From Isochrysis galbana (taxonomy: Eukaryota > Haptophyta > Isochrysidales > Isochrysidaceae): 64,000 bases of DNA. The stretch is from the NCBI GenBank assembly GCA_018136815.1, contig CM030934.1, forward strand, positions 1,874,695 to 1,938,694, written 5' to 3'. The position numbers and the translations under genes were made by a program. The notes below the pieces were generated by a model. That model was not told where the DNA came from. It worked only from the letters and a program-made list of their open reading frames with translations, and did no database searches. This document shows positions 1 to 10,111 of this stretch, piece by piece. Position 1 is the stretch's first letter. The number at the start of each line of letters is the position of its first letter.

Positions 1-97
1 GGAAGGTCATGACAGACAGTGAGTGAGACAGTGCTACAGGGGTAGAGTCTAGAACCTGGGACTCCTGGTTGGTGCCACTGCAGATCTCACGAAGATA

Positions 98-952
98 TAA
101 AACTTCTGAAGATTCGGGCTACTCACGCTAGCTATACAGTCCACGTACTCACGGTACTCACTCACGACATCGCCTATACCCCAGTTTACTCACTCCCTTA
201 CACCACCCCCTTCATTCCTTTGTTTTTGGTATCGGGGGGGGGGCCGCGTGCACTACAACGGGCCAAGTGCAGGGGGTGGGCTGGGGCAGACCTGCTGGTG
301 TGGTGTTCCTGTGGCAAAACAATCGTAAACGCCTGTTGCATGTGACACTTCGTGCCCCTGGGAGGTCTCGGCCCCCTCTCCTCGCGTCTTTTTCAAGTAT
401 CTCCGCGTCTTCGCGGCATTCGTGTGTCGCACGGGGTGTCGGCTTGTAAACATACCGTAAACAGGCGTGAGTCTTACCTTTTCTTGGGTCAGATCGCGTC
501 GTTTTTTTTGTCGTTCTTTTCTCGCGGTTCTCTTCGTTCTCCTACGGGCGTGCGATGCCTGCGCGCGCCATGGCACCCCTCTGAGGGGACCCTCGGGCCC
601 CCCCAGAGGGCCAGCTGGGCCAGCTCAGGGGGCAGTGGAGGCTGGGGCTGGGCCCCTGGCCTCTCCTGCCTCTCCCTCGCTGGCCTCGCTGGTCCTGGGT
701 GCCCTCCTGGCGGCTCAGGTGGTCTGTGGCTCAGTGGTGGAGGGGGGGGTCAGTACGAGCAGGGGCCAGTGCAGGCGAATGCGTGCGGCGCGCGATGCGC
801 GCTCGGCGAGGGTCTGTGCCAGTGTGATGTCAGCTCAGCCCCTGCCAGCAGGCAGGGGCTGAGGTTGAGTGTGCAGGCCCACCCAGGGGGTGTCTGCGAT
901 GGAGGGGGGGGGGCACGGGGCCCCCATGACCCTATCAGTTTTACTGATAGTT
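98..952. mobile_element. Short retroposon-like insertion with 17-bp target duplication
   Basis: The 17-mer CAGATCTCACGAAGATA occurs at 81-97 and again at 953-969, exactly bracketing this segment, as a target-site duplication would. The right end carries a hairpin (arms 932-939 and 943-950, loop of 3) next to a G-rich stretch and the motif CCCCCATGACC. Diverged relatives of the right half lie at 59040-59405, and similar hairpin ends recur near 8.1, 15.2, 52.6, 52.9, 56.1 and 58.4 kb. A 17-bp duplication suits target-primed (non-LTR) insertion. No reverse transcriptase is present, so the copy is non-autonomous or internally deleted. Orientation is unresolved: the hairpin could be a 3' stem-loop on + or a 5' hairpin on -. 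Confidence 0.6.
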
Positions 953-969
953 CAGATCTCACGAAGATA

Positions 970-1639
970 CCTTTGGGCCACGGTGTCTCAACAACAGTCA
1001 CCACGAACACAAAGCCTTAGATATACCCTACCGCGGTTCTTTGGATAATGCTTTGAGACAAACAGGAAGGCGCGCGAGGGAAGAGAGAAGGAATCGAGAA
1101 ATAGGGAATCGGCGGGTATTGTAGTATGAGCCGATGAAGTGTCGTGGGTGTTGATGAAGGTGAGATTCCTTAGATGCACTAAGTCGATCTAGAGTGAGCT
1201 GAGATCCCCAAGATGAAGGCGAGGTCTAGAAGTCGATGTGCAAATGACTCGGGAAGGAACTCTAGAACTCGATGTGCATCAACTGTAGATGATTATGTGG
1301 AGAAGAGTCTGGAAGGTGGTGCACATGATGAAGGAGGCGGATGACTTGATGAAGAGGAATCCGGCAGACAAAGTTATCGGTAAAGACGATTCTATCGGTA
1401 AGCCGGTAAAGACGATTCTATCGGTAAGCGGCAAGGACCGATGGATTGTGTTGGTAGATGACGGCACTCTGTGATAGCCCCCTGCTGCCCCTTACCTCGC
1501 TGTCCCGCCCTCCCGCACGGGGCAGCACGGCGGCTCGCGCCCCCAATAAATATGTACTAGTAGTAAATATGTAAAAATATGTAAACGCCGAAAGCCCGCC
1601 CAAATATGTAAAAAAATAAGTACATATTTTCGCTCAGGC
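970..1639. other. Intergenic region upstream of WDR24
   Basis: No gene is supported here. A 25-26 bp unit (CGGTAAAGACGATTCTATCG and following bases) is directly repeated at about 1378-1428. At 1548-1637 there is an AT-rich island with at least four copies of AAATATGTA-like sequence, the only AT-rich stretch before the GA tract. It could be part of the WDR24 promoter, but nothing more specific is visible. Confidence 0.4.
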
Positions 1640-1684
1640 CTAGAGAGAGAGAGGGAGAGTAGAGAGAGAGGGAGAGAGGGAGGA

Positions 1685-1731
<47 letters not shown>

Positions 1732-2030
1732 GAGACAGAGAGAGAGAGAGAGGGAGAGGGTAGTTCTCTGTCCAGAGGGGGGGAGGAGAGGAGAGGGAGG
1801 GGGGAAGGCTGGGGCGCGCGCGGGAAAAGGGGGGCGAGGGGGCGAGGGGGAGGGGGGTTGGACGGGGAGAAAGAGGGAAGAGAGAGGGGCGGGGGGGGAA
1901 GGGGGAGAGAGAGAGAGAGAGAAAGAGGGGGAAAGGGAGAGAGAGAGAGAGGGAGAGAGAGCGAGGGGCGAGGGAGGGAGGGGGCGAGGGAGGGAGGGAG
2001 GGGGGAAGGGAGGGAGAGAGAAGTGGCGAC
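1640..2030 (+). repeat. GA-rich polypurine microsatellite upstream of WDR24
   Basis: Almost pure A/G sequence with long (GA)n runs and G-rich interruptions ends about 65 bp before the WDR24 start codon. Comparable tracts precede the IFT54, PLC, lipoate ligase and exostosin genes, so this may be a promoter or 5'-UTR feature rather than random expansion. Long open frames across it on either strand are low-complexity artefacts. Confidence 0.85.
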
Positions 2031-2093
2031 GTCGGGAGGGGTGGAGGGGGCGAAGCTGTTCGAGGCGGGGATCGCGCGTGCCGCCTCGGCTCG

Positions 2094-5000
2094 ATGTCTC
2101 AGGCCACATCGCTCAGCATCGCACCCGATGGCTCTCGCGTCGCTGTCGCGGGGCGCGAGATGCTCCGAACCATTGCTTTGAGGCACAGCCAGCCAGCAGA
2201 AATCGTCGACCTGCTCGCACACACACGAAAGCACTCGTCGCACTCCTTCAACGACGTGACCTGGCTGCCGCAACGGCCGGCACAGCTCGTCACCGCCTCC
2301 ATCTCTGGAGAGGTGCTGCTGTGGGATATGACGAGACGCGGCTCTCGCCTCGTCCGCACGATGGCGGGCCATTCGCGCGCAGTCAATCGGGTCTCGTGCA
2401 ACGCCGCAGACCCACCTCGCCTGCTATCCGGGTCGCAGGATCAAACTGTACGCCTCTGGGACTTGAATGCACGCGCCGGCGCTCAGCTCCGGTTCGAAGC
2501 GGGAGACGAAGTCCGCGACGTTCAGTGGGCATCGCCTATTGGCAGCAGTACAGCCGCAAGCGCGAGCGCGAGCGCGTCGGGTGGCGGCGCGCATCTTTCG
2601 TACTGTTTCGCGGTGGCCTTGGAGACAGGCAACGTGGTCGTGTTCGATTACCGCTCCAACCGCCGGGCTCTCCACAAATGGCAGGCGCACTCGGGCCCTG
2701 CGTATGCGCTCGAATACGGCATGGTGGGCTCTAGGCTATTGATTGCGACGGGTGGACGGGACCGTCATATCCGTGTGTGGGATGCTGCCGGGGCGCTTTC
2801 CGTGTCCGCTTCAGCGGAAGCGGCGGCAGACGCGGGGCCATCAGGGAGCAGCGCCTCCCTCTGGCGGTCGGCAGGGATGAGCGCCGCAACGCTCGGGCCG
2901 CAACCGGTCGCTTCGGTCCAGACGATTGCCCCGGTGGGGAGGGTGAAGTGGCGACCTTCGGTTTTGTCGGCCTCGATCGACGGCCCGTCTCGTGAGAGTA
3001 GCTTCATGGCTGCGGGAGGACGCCCAGGCGGGGAGGACCGGCTCCACATCGCCTCGTGCGCAGTGGCAATGGATGGTCACCTCAATATATGGGATGCGAT
3101 GCGGCCACAAGTCCCGCTGTACACGCTCCGCCTGGCTGAGGGTGAGTCGATCTGCACGGGCGCCTCGCTGACCGACCGACCTCATGAGACCACGGTCGAC
3201 TTGCGAGTCTCCTCTGCCGCGGAGCGCGGCACGCAAGACCCAATGGTAGGCCAAGTCGAGCCGATCGCATCGTTCGCGTTTCTTACGGAAGGTCGGCATG
3301 ATGGGGCGGCCAATTGTGAGACTATGGTCGCGCTGACTCGGTCAGGAGCGCTGACCTTGCTCGATGTGGCTGGCGCTGAGTCTCCGTATGCCAATGTCTC
3401 CCCGGTCACCCTGTGCTGGGGCCAGAGGGATGAGCTGCTGTGTTCCTTCTCCCCGGAAGTCATCCAGGTGCGTGTTCCACGGTGCGGAGGCCACGCTGCG
3501 CGGGGAGATGCATGCTCCTCGATGCTCGCCACGGCTGGACTGAGAACTTTTCTAGAGTATCGAACAACGCCATGGGGTGTAGTTCGCGCACAGCCGTCGT
3601 GGCATGATGGGCGTGCACATGCCCTCAAGCTTCGGCTGAATGGCATCTACACGTGACGTAATATACCCGTAGTGACGTCAGCTGAATCCCCCATCCTGAT
3701 CCCCATGTTCTCAGAGGAGGGCCGCGCATGCACCTCCAAGCACGCCAGTGCGAGAGCCTCTTGGTAGTGGGCATACTGGCCGTCATACTCCGTACCCTGC
3801 GTCGTCGCCCGCGCACACGCCCACCGCCCATCCGGGGCCAACTTCTCCGAAGCTTGAGTCCAGCGTTCCGACACCCCCGGGTCCAACTTCACCGTTGTGG
3901 CTGCCCGGAATGTGTCAATTCGACTATGGAGCGCCGTGGCATCAGACCCATTGCGAGGGGACCTCGCTCGACCCGTCCCAGTTGGGCCTTAGTAGCTCTA
4001 GCCTCCCAGGGTCCGTATGGGCATCGCCACGCAGCGTCGTATCGGCCTCTTCCACTGCCACTTCGTCGCTCGCTGCATCCACTGTCACTTCGCCTAGGAT
4101 CAAAGTGCGCGAGAAGCTTGGCTTTCCACCCTGTGAGATGGGATGGATGGGTGGGATACAGGGCAAGGCGACGGGTGCGTTGCTTTTGAAGATTGGGCCC
4201 ATGGCTTGCAGGGCCTCCGAATCACACCGCGACGGAGCCGCCGCAGAATTGCTGCGACTGCACGGAGCACCTCCTCGCGAGCTGGAAAGGCTAGCCCCGT
4301 GCCTTTGGGCGGCTCACTCTTGCCCTTCCTCGGCAGCTCCCACCATGCCAAGGCTTCTTATCGGGGCTGGGGTTCGGGAGTTGCGACGGGAGCGACACAG
4401 TGGCCTTCCCCGGCACGCCTTACGGCTTTCTCGCTGTCCACACCGCCATTGTAGGAGCGAGCGCCATTTGCGCGAGGTATCCTTGGGGGCAGCTACGCAC
4501 TGTCCGTCTCGATGCCGCACCTCCCCACGCTACTGGGCAGCGCCGACTCCGCGCCAATTCTCCCACGAGACACACGACAAGAGCAGGCTTCGGGGGCGTT
4601 ATCTGCACTGCCATTACCGCTCGGGACGATGCTCTCCTCTCGTGTGGGTAGGCTACGTGCGGCACCGGCACGGTGCGGAGTCGACGTGAGGACGAGGTCT
4701 ACATCCAGCGCAAATCTGGTGCCCGACCGGCCAGCTGAGTCGGCAGGCAATCCCACGAGGCGTGCCGAAGGCTTGTCTGTCTCATGGGAGCGCACCCTCA
4801 TCCCGTCCTCGCGGTCTGACCCTGAGCGAGCATCGCAGACAGAGGAGGAGGGAGCATCTGCCAGGGCTGCAGAGCAAAGCGCCTCTGGGGACAAGGGAAG
4901 TTCACAACACATCTCGCTCCATCAATCAAGCCATCCACGCCAACCATTCGCTGCTCGCGCCTTGCTTCCCGATACCCGCCGTTTACACGGCGAGCAGTTC

Positions 5001-6074
5001 GTCACTTCTTCTAACGTCCAAGAGCAATGGCGCGTGAATCGTGCGGACCTCATTGCTTTCCTTGCCGCCAATTATAGAACAAGCGGTGCCCCACCGCCCG
5101 AGCTGGCCTCACACAATGCATATGTAGCTGCAGCGGCCGGACTATCGCAGTTAGTCGCCGCGTGGCAAGCCCTAGCCTTCGTCATTTGCGACCCGCCGAC
5201 CAGTGCGCCCGCTGCCGACAGCCGAAGTATGCTACCTTTACTTGACCTCGGGCTTTTGGAGTCATCCGCTCGTAATGAGTGCGAGCGGTCTAGCCGCACG
5301 GCGCATTTGATCAAGGGAGGAGTCACAAATTCGAGCGTCGCGAGCGGCCAGTCCTTGGGCCTAGGCATAGCCACCGGCGGGAACAACCTCGCAGTGCTGC
5401 TCGCTCCCATCTTGGAAGAGCTCCTCAATCACCACTCCGACTGCGGCGATGCGCAAACGTGCTTGGCTCTATCAAGAGTTGTCGAGCTTGCCTTTGCTCC
5501 GACATCGCCACACCCGAACGGGCTTGATGGTCCATCCGGAGTGGGCGGCAAGGTGGAAGACGGTGGGATTGCGAGCATTGAAGCCCTTGCACCACAACAG
5601 GTGCGCTCACGTTGGCTCCATGCATATGTGGAGCAGTTGCACCGGCTAAGGCAATTCGCCTCCGCGTGCTCCGTGGTCAAGAGCTCGGACGATGAGCGGC
5701 TGCGCAAGTCGAATGCACGTTCCACCACAGTGCAAGTGGGTGGAAAGTTGAAGGCGCGGCCGTTCTGCGGCGTGTGCGAACTGCCCGTGCGTGGCCTCCA
5801 CGTGTGGTGTCAGGGTTGCGGACATGGAGGACACGTCCATCACCTACGCGACTGGTTCCAGGAGCATGTGGAGTGTCCCGTTGGCTGCGGGCACCGATGT
5901 CTCGTGCGCCCCTGCGCTCGACGTGTCACGTCGATGCAGGTGCCAGCGGAGGAGATGATGGTTCATGCAGATATCATCAATGCCGCGGAAGCTGCAGCGT
6001 CGATGCGTGCGGCCGAAGCCGTTGCCGCGGTCGCCAGGCTGTCAAGATGTGGGGGCGAGTTCACCCTGCATTGA
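2094..6074 (+). CDS. WDR24: WDR24-like subunit of GATOR2/SEA complex (introns in the middle)
   Basis: GATOR2 (SEACAT in yeast) relieves GATOR1 inhibition of TORC1 at the vacuole/lysosome when amino acids are present. The first open stretch (2094 to about 3650) is a WD40 propeller with typical blades (SGEVLLWDM, LLSGSQDQTVRLWDL, IATGGRDRHIRVWD). The WDR24-type segment follows, with VGRVKWRP and LNIWDAMRPQVPLYT. A second stretch in the same frame (about 4455-6074) contains a helical region near 5020-5170 and the C-terminal zinc/RING-like module at 5764-5905, with the C-x2-C, HGGH and CPVGCGH signatures of WDR24/WDR59 proteins. Between them the reading frame passes through frame 1, open from 3715 as a Ser/Pro-rich linker, so at least two introns (or indels) lie between about 3579 and 4540. 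Candidate first introns are 3579-3714 or 3653-3716; the second is unresolved. WDR59 is the main alternative, but the propeller favours WDR24. Confidence 0.9.
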
Positions 6075-6535
6075 TTGAGTTGCTCTCTCTCCTGTCTCCT
6101 GGCAAAGTTGTGTGCAACATGCAAGTGAGCGGCAAATTGCGTGCCACGGGTGCGTTGTGCTCGATCCGTGGTTGCTGTAGACCTTTTTGTAAGTTCAGGC
6201 AGGTTGCCCCCCGTCCCCCGCTGCTCCGCGCGCTCTCACGCTTGCTCCGCTCCCGCCCAATGTCACGCATTGCTTCATCTCCATGCCCAAGCCCACTAAT
6301 GAGCTCTCTTGCGCTCATGGAGCTCGCTCTGCTCTGCCTCTTCCCCGTCACGACCCACGGCGTCAGCCACCTATTGTGTGGTGTCGCATGAGGGGGCTCT
6401 CACAATGAGCCCGCTCCTACCTATTTCTTGTTTTCACGGGCTGGACCTGTACCCATACGTGTTGTCATCTGCCGCATCTGCGCATCTGCATTTGTGCCAC
6501 CTGCAATAAAAAAGTTATCGATACGATATGCATGC
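6075..6535. other. WDR24 downstream region
   Basis: No coding signal was found. The stretch is pyrimidine-rich at first and ends in an AT-rich patch near 6505-6545 containing AATAAAA, which could serve in 3'-end formation of WDR24. Confidence 0.35.
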
Positions 6536-6539
6536 ATAT

Positions 6540-6870
6540 ATATGTTACCCCCCAGGAGCCAACGCCCCCCAGGAGCTATCGGGGGCCCCCGAGAGCTATC
6601 GGGGAGAATTTTTTTCCCGATCGCCAACAGCCCCACCGAGAGCTACCGGGGGACCGAGAAAATCCCCCGAGAGCTATTGCTATTGGGAGATTTTGAGATT
6701 TTGTCTTCCCCGGGGAGCTATCGCGATTTGAGGTCGGCCCCCAATAGCTATCGGGGGCGAAAGGCGGCCCCCGATAGCTACTGGGGGGGAAACGACGGGC
6801 GCCAATAGCTATTTATTGGGGGAAAACGACGGGCGCCGATAGCTATCGGGGGGCTGTCCTCGAGCCCCCA
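6540..6870. repeat. Cluster of GATAGCTATC palindromes flanked by C/G runs
   Basis: The motif CCCCC-GAGAGCTATC-GGGGG or CCCCC-GATAGCTATC-GGGGG recurs about ten times with variation, each copy a near-perfect palindrome able to fold back. Spacers include purine-rich GGGGGAAACGACGGGCGCC, repeated at about 6785 and 6827. A related block in the opposite sense is at 57560-57660. No open frame of interest crosses it. It may be a foldback/MITE-type element or an expanded structural repeat. Confidence 0.75.
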
Positions 6871-6912
6871 GGCGCTATTCCCCCCCGTAAGCCCGTAAGC
6901 TGTCATGTCGCA

Positions 6913-7560
6913 TGTCGCATTCGCGAATCGACACTCGTTAGGCTTCTCTTCGTCGTTCGGTATTATCGTTATAATTCTCTCGTTCTCGTTCTCGGTCAAA
7001 AGCTTCGCTTGGACGCATAGGATCTTGGGTTGTGGAGCGCTCCCTCTCTCTTTCTCTTGAAGAGAAGGGAAGTTTCCCCACCTTTCTTCATCCTAGGTGC
7101 TTCGCAAAAAGGTTTAATTCGCTATCTTCCCCGCGCTTCTCTATCTACTTCAGTGATTGCAATCAGGTTTAATTTGCAATCTCTTCGCATCTCCCCCTTA
7201 GGCACCCCGCACTTCTTTCGTCTTATTCGATAGGTCTCTTGGAATCCTGTGCGGCAGGATTGCCCCTCGTTTCCGTTATGGTGCGATTCCCCTTCCAGAC
7301 GGGATCGCCGACAGATCGCCTTCTGATCGTCGTCCGCCTACAACCCCGCCTCGCCTCGCCAGCCCCTGCCATCACAGCCCTCCTCTCACTCGCCCTCGCC
7401 TCTCGCCACTCGCTCGATGTCGTTCTCGCCGCCGTCCTCGCCCTCGCTCAAGCCCCATTCCGGTCACTCGCACTCGCAGTCTCGTTTCTTTCCGTTTCCG
7501 CCGCAGTCATTTTGTGGAGATGGACTGTTCCCAGGATCCGGGTAAGGCTACCTTCATTTT
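6913..7560 (+). mobile_element. LTR-like fragment (family B) with gag N-terminus start
   Basis: The segment starts TGTCGCATTCGCG and matches, in reverse complement, the block 13418-14120 over about 540 bp, including the closing coding-like motif beginning MSFSPPSSPSLKP near 7415. At 14120 and 8685 the same TGTCGCATTCGCG end follows a GGGGGG polypurine tract, as a 3' LTR would, so I read it as an LTR. The copies diverge after SLKP, near 7455. As in the complete chromovirus at 33689, a gag-like start codon seems to lie inside the LTR. The right boundary is uncertain. Confidence 0.55.
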
Positions 7561-8125
7561 CTGAGTCTGGGTCCTGGGAGGCGGGCCCGGGGAGAGTGGG
7601 GGTCAGTGGCATCGGGTGTTGGCGGAGGTGGAGAAGCAGGAGTGTGGGCTGCCTAGGAGGTCTTGGGTGGAGAGCGGTGGCTTGCGTGCTATCTCTGTGT
7701 GGCCAGAGATGTATGATGCTTCCATGCGTCAGACAGATTGTCAGTATGTTGTGCCCATAAGGGCCACCCGGCTGCGGGTCGCGCCGCCGAGGCGGCGCGG
7801 CCCTTGCCAGGGTGGGAGGGGCCTCTGCCATAAGGCATGCCCAGTGGGGTGCGGCTGGTCCCTGCCTGATGCTGTTTCCCTGGGTCCTGCAGTCTGCTGC
7901 CTCCCATGTGGGGGGCCAGCATGGCTGCTGCGTGTGGTGTGGCCGGGGCCACGGGCCGTGTGGCGCGACGCGGGTCGCGCTCACCTGCTCGGCCTCTGAT
8001 GGCGGGCGCGGTCGCTTCGACAGCGACTGCTCCATGGGGGCTGGGGGGCCGCCCTCAGCGGGGGGCCCGAAGGAGAGGGGGGGAGCGGCGGCGCGCTCCA
8101 TGGCAACTGACTATAAAGTTAGTTG
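7561..8125. mobile_element. Hairpin-ended dispersed repeat copy (8.1 kb)
   Basis: The right end has a hairpin with 9-nt arms (8104-8112 and 8117-8125, one mismatch, loop ATAA) next to CGCGCTCCATGG. Read on the minus strand, an open frame starts at 8101 directly inside the hairpin (MERAAAPP..., then LSKRPRPPSE, an NLS-like patch) and runs to 7448. It resembles the layout of the frame starting at 52636 (MERAPPP..., then LSPKRPRQ). That similarity supports a LINE ORF1-like coding start on minus, but the rest is low-complexity and the family could equally be + oriented with a 3' stem-loop. Confidence 0.45.
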
Positions 8126-8685
8126 GCGTCGTCCTAGAGAAGGATTGCACACAGAAAAGGCGCGAAAGGGATTCATCCATGCTTAGTGAAGATCCTACAA
8201 GATTCATCGGCGAATAGCGTCTCAACGCGAGCACAGCGGCGTGCACTTTACCTATAGCTTTTCGTAGCTTAGCCATGGAGTAGCTGGTAGACTTAAAAAG
8301 TCTAGAAGCTTACAGAGGTGTTAGACTTACAGAGTCTAGACGCTTGAGGTTCTTGAGGGTGTACTTTAGCAAGCAAGATGCTCGCTACTTCCTTGGTCTT
8401 CACCGACACGTGCTTACTACTCCCTTGATCTCCATGCCTGGGTGATCAGTCCAGAGCTAGAGCATATTCATATAATTCCGAGTAGAAAGAAGCCTGTAGA
8501 AGCTGCTTGGCCACGTGGATATAATGGTAGACCAACATTGAATGAAGTGTAGTGATTGATAGAAGCGTGGAGACGTCGTAGACGTATAGATAGACATAAG
8601 AACGAAGATTGATGATTTACCATTGCGGTTATAACGGTAGAGCGGAAAATAGCGAAATAGCCTGCAGAGGCTCGCGAATGCGACA
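8126..8685 (-). mobile_element. Probable LTR remnant on minus, otherwise unassigned
   Basis: On minus, position 8685 begins TGTCGCATTCGCGAG directly after a GGGGGG tract (8686-8691), the same junction as at 14120. It is therefore likely the start of a 3' LTR belonging to the pol fragment at 8694-8980. The rest, down to about 8126, shows only short direct repeats such as AGTCTAGA-containing segments near 8300-8340. The far LTR end is not visible. No gene is supported. Confidence 0.4.
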
Positions 8686-8693
8686 CCCCCCGA

Positions 8694-8980
8694 CTAAGAG
8701 TTGAATTCGAACTTTGCCCTCGGTGTGTATGTAACAAACGCGGTGATGTGTTTATGTGTTTCCTTGATTGGAATGCCCCAGAATCCGGACGCTAAATCCA
8801 GCAGACATAAGAACAGGGAGGACAGGGAACCGGAACCGGACGATAAACGATCAATAGCTTCAACCGTCAACGGCAAAGGACTATCTTCAACGCGCAGCTT
8901 CGAATTTACATCGCGGTAGTCTACGCAGAATCTCACCGAGCCGTCTTTCTTCTTTCTTCGTCACCAACACCGTGAAATCA
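8694..8980 (-). pseudogene. Chromovirus reverse-transcriptase fragment
   Basis: The minus strand encodes RFCVDYRDVNSKL, SPLPLTVEAIDRLSSG and LDLASGFWGIPIKE, the first RT motifs of Ty3/gypsy pol. These are closely similar to the intact element at 46380-46580. Further upstream (to about 8980) a frameshifted VLVTKK motif can be read. It stops after about 80 codons and is followed at once by a polypurine tract and LTR start, so most of pol (RNase H, integrase) has been deleted. It is useful as a reference: it reads through the site where the large element carries a one-base deletion. Confidence 0.85.
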
Positions 8981-9775
8981 ACGCGAAACTATGCACAACT
9001 TGACACACAACTTCAGGGCTCGGCGCGAAACTTCCGCAAAACTTTTGCACAAAACTTTGGGGGTTCGGACGCAAAACTCTTACCAGGCCCTACCTAGCAT
9101 GGACGGGGCATGCACAGCTGCGTTCCCGTTAATCCAGGCTGTGAAGTCCCCCACGTCTTCACTTTCATATGCCCTTCCCACACCGTTGACAACTTAATGA
9201 TGATGATGAACATATGCTCTGACAAACCAGCCACTAGCCATCCGAATGAAAGGCGCGACAGCCGAGTTCCCTTGCCCTTGGTTGAGGAGAGACGGAGAGA
9301 CGCAATTCTCGGAGTGCATCCGCAACGTTTGGGAGGTAGTGAAGTTTGTCATCTACCACCACAAGGTCCTCGCGCGTTACCGGGCGTTGGCTGCTGATGT
9401 AGGTGTGGATCAAAGAACAAAAGGAGGAACGGAGCTCGTCAAGTATTGTGTATGTATTGTGAAACACGCTTTGCTTCGAAGCTCGAAGCTCCTCATGATC
9501 ATTCGCTATAGGAACGTGCTTCCCATTCTTGAGCGTTTGTATTGATCCCGAATTTCAGCGCTGGTTATCAAAGCAGCCGCGAGAGACCAAGAAGAATGGA
9601 GAAGGGAGCAGAAACCCAAAGGATTGTTCGTGATGAAAATAACAAGTAACAATACCAATACGCAATACGAGCCATTGACGTGTTGGAGGGAGCACACGCG
9701 GGTGAATACCGGAGGGGGGTATTCGGCAGCCCCCCCCCCCCCCCCCCTTTCGCCCGTTGGTGGTGGACTCCAAAA
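8981..9775. other. Intergenic region upstream of IFT54
   Basis: No convincing gene. A short repeat of CGCGAAACTT / CGCAAAACTT type occurs near 8985-9080, and a run of more than 20 C residues lies at about 9730-9750. Confidence 0.35.
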
Positions 9776-9856
9776 TAGAGAGGGAAGGAGAGAGAGAGTG
9801 GGGGGGGGGGGGAGATTCATTCCGGGGAGGGGGTAAGAGAGAGATAAGTAAGAGAG

Positions 9857-9908
<52 letters not shown>

Positions 9909-10020
9909 GGCACGCCCGCGCCGCCGGCTGCGAGAGGAGAGGGGAGGGGGGAGAGAGGGAGGGAGAGAGAGAGAGAGAGAGGAGGGAGAGAAGGAGAGAG
10001 AGAGGGAGGGAGGGAGAGCA
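9776..10020 (+). repeat. GA-rich polypurine microsatellite upstream of IFT54
   Basis: Purine-rich sequence with a pure (GA)n core of about 50 bp at 9855-9906 and further GA/GGGA runs ends roughly 90 bp before the IFT54 ATG. It has the same position and composition as the tract before WDR24 and the exostosin gene. Confidence 0.85.
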
Positions 10021-10111
10021 GCGGCCGGGCGGGGCCGAGTGCAGAGTCCGCGGAAGAGCTGCAGACCGCCGCCCAAAAGAGGAGCAGCAGAGTGCGTGCA
10101 ACAGAACCCTG

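Noticed and set aside
1492-2372. Long minus-strand open frames upstream of and across the start of WDR24
   Set aside because: They are translations of the GA microsatellite (Ser/Leu/Pro repeats) and antisense of the WD40 region; no independent domain.
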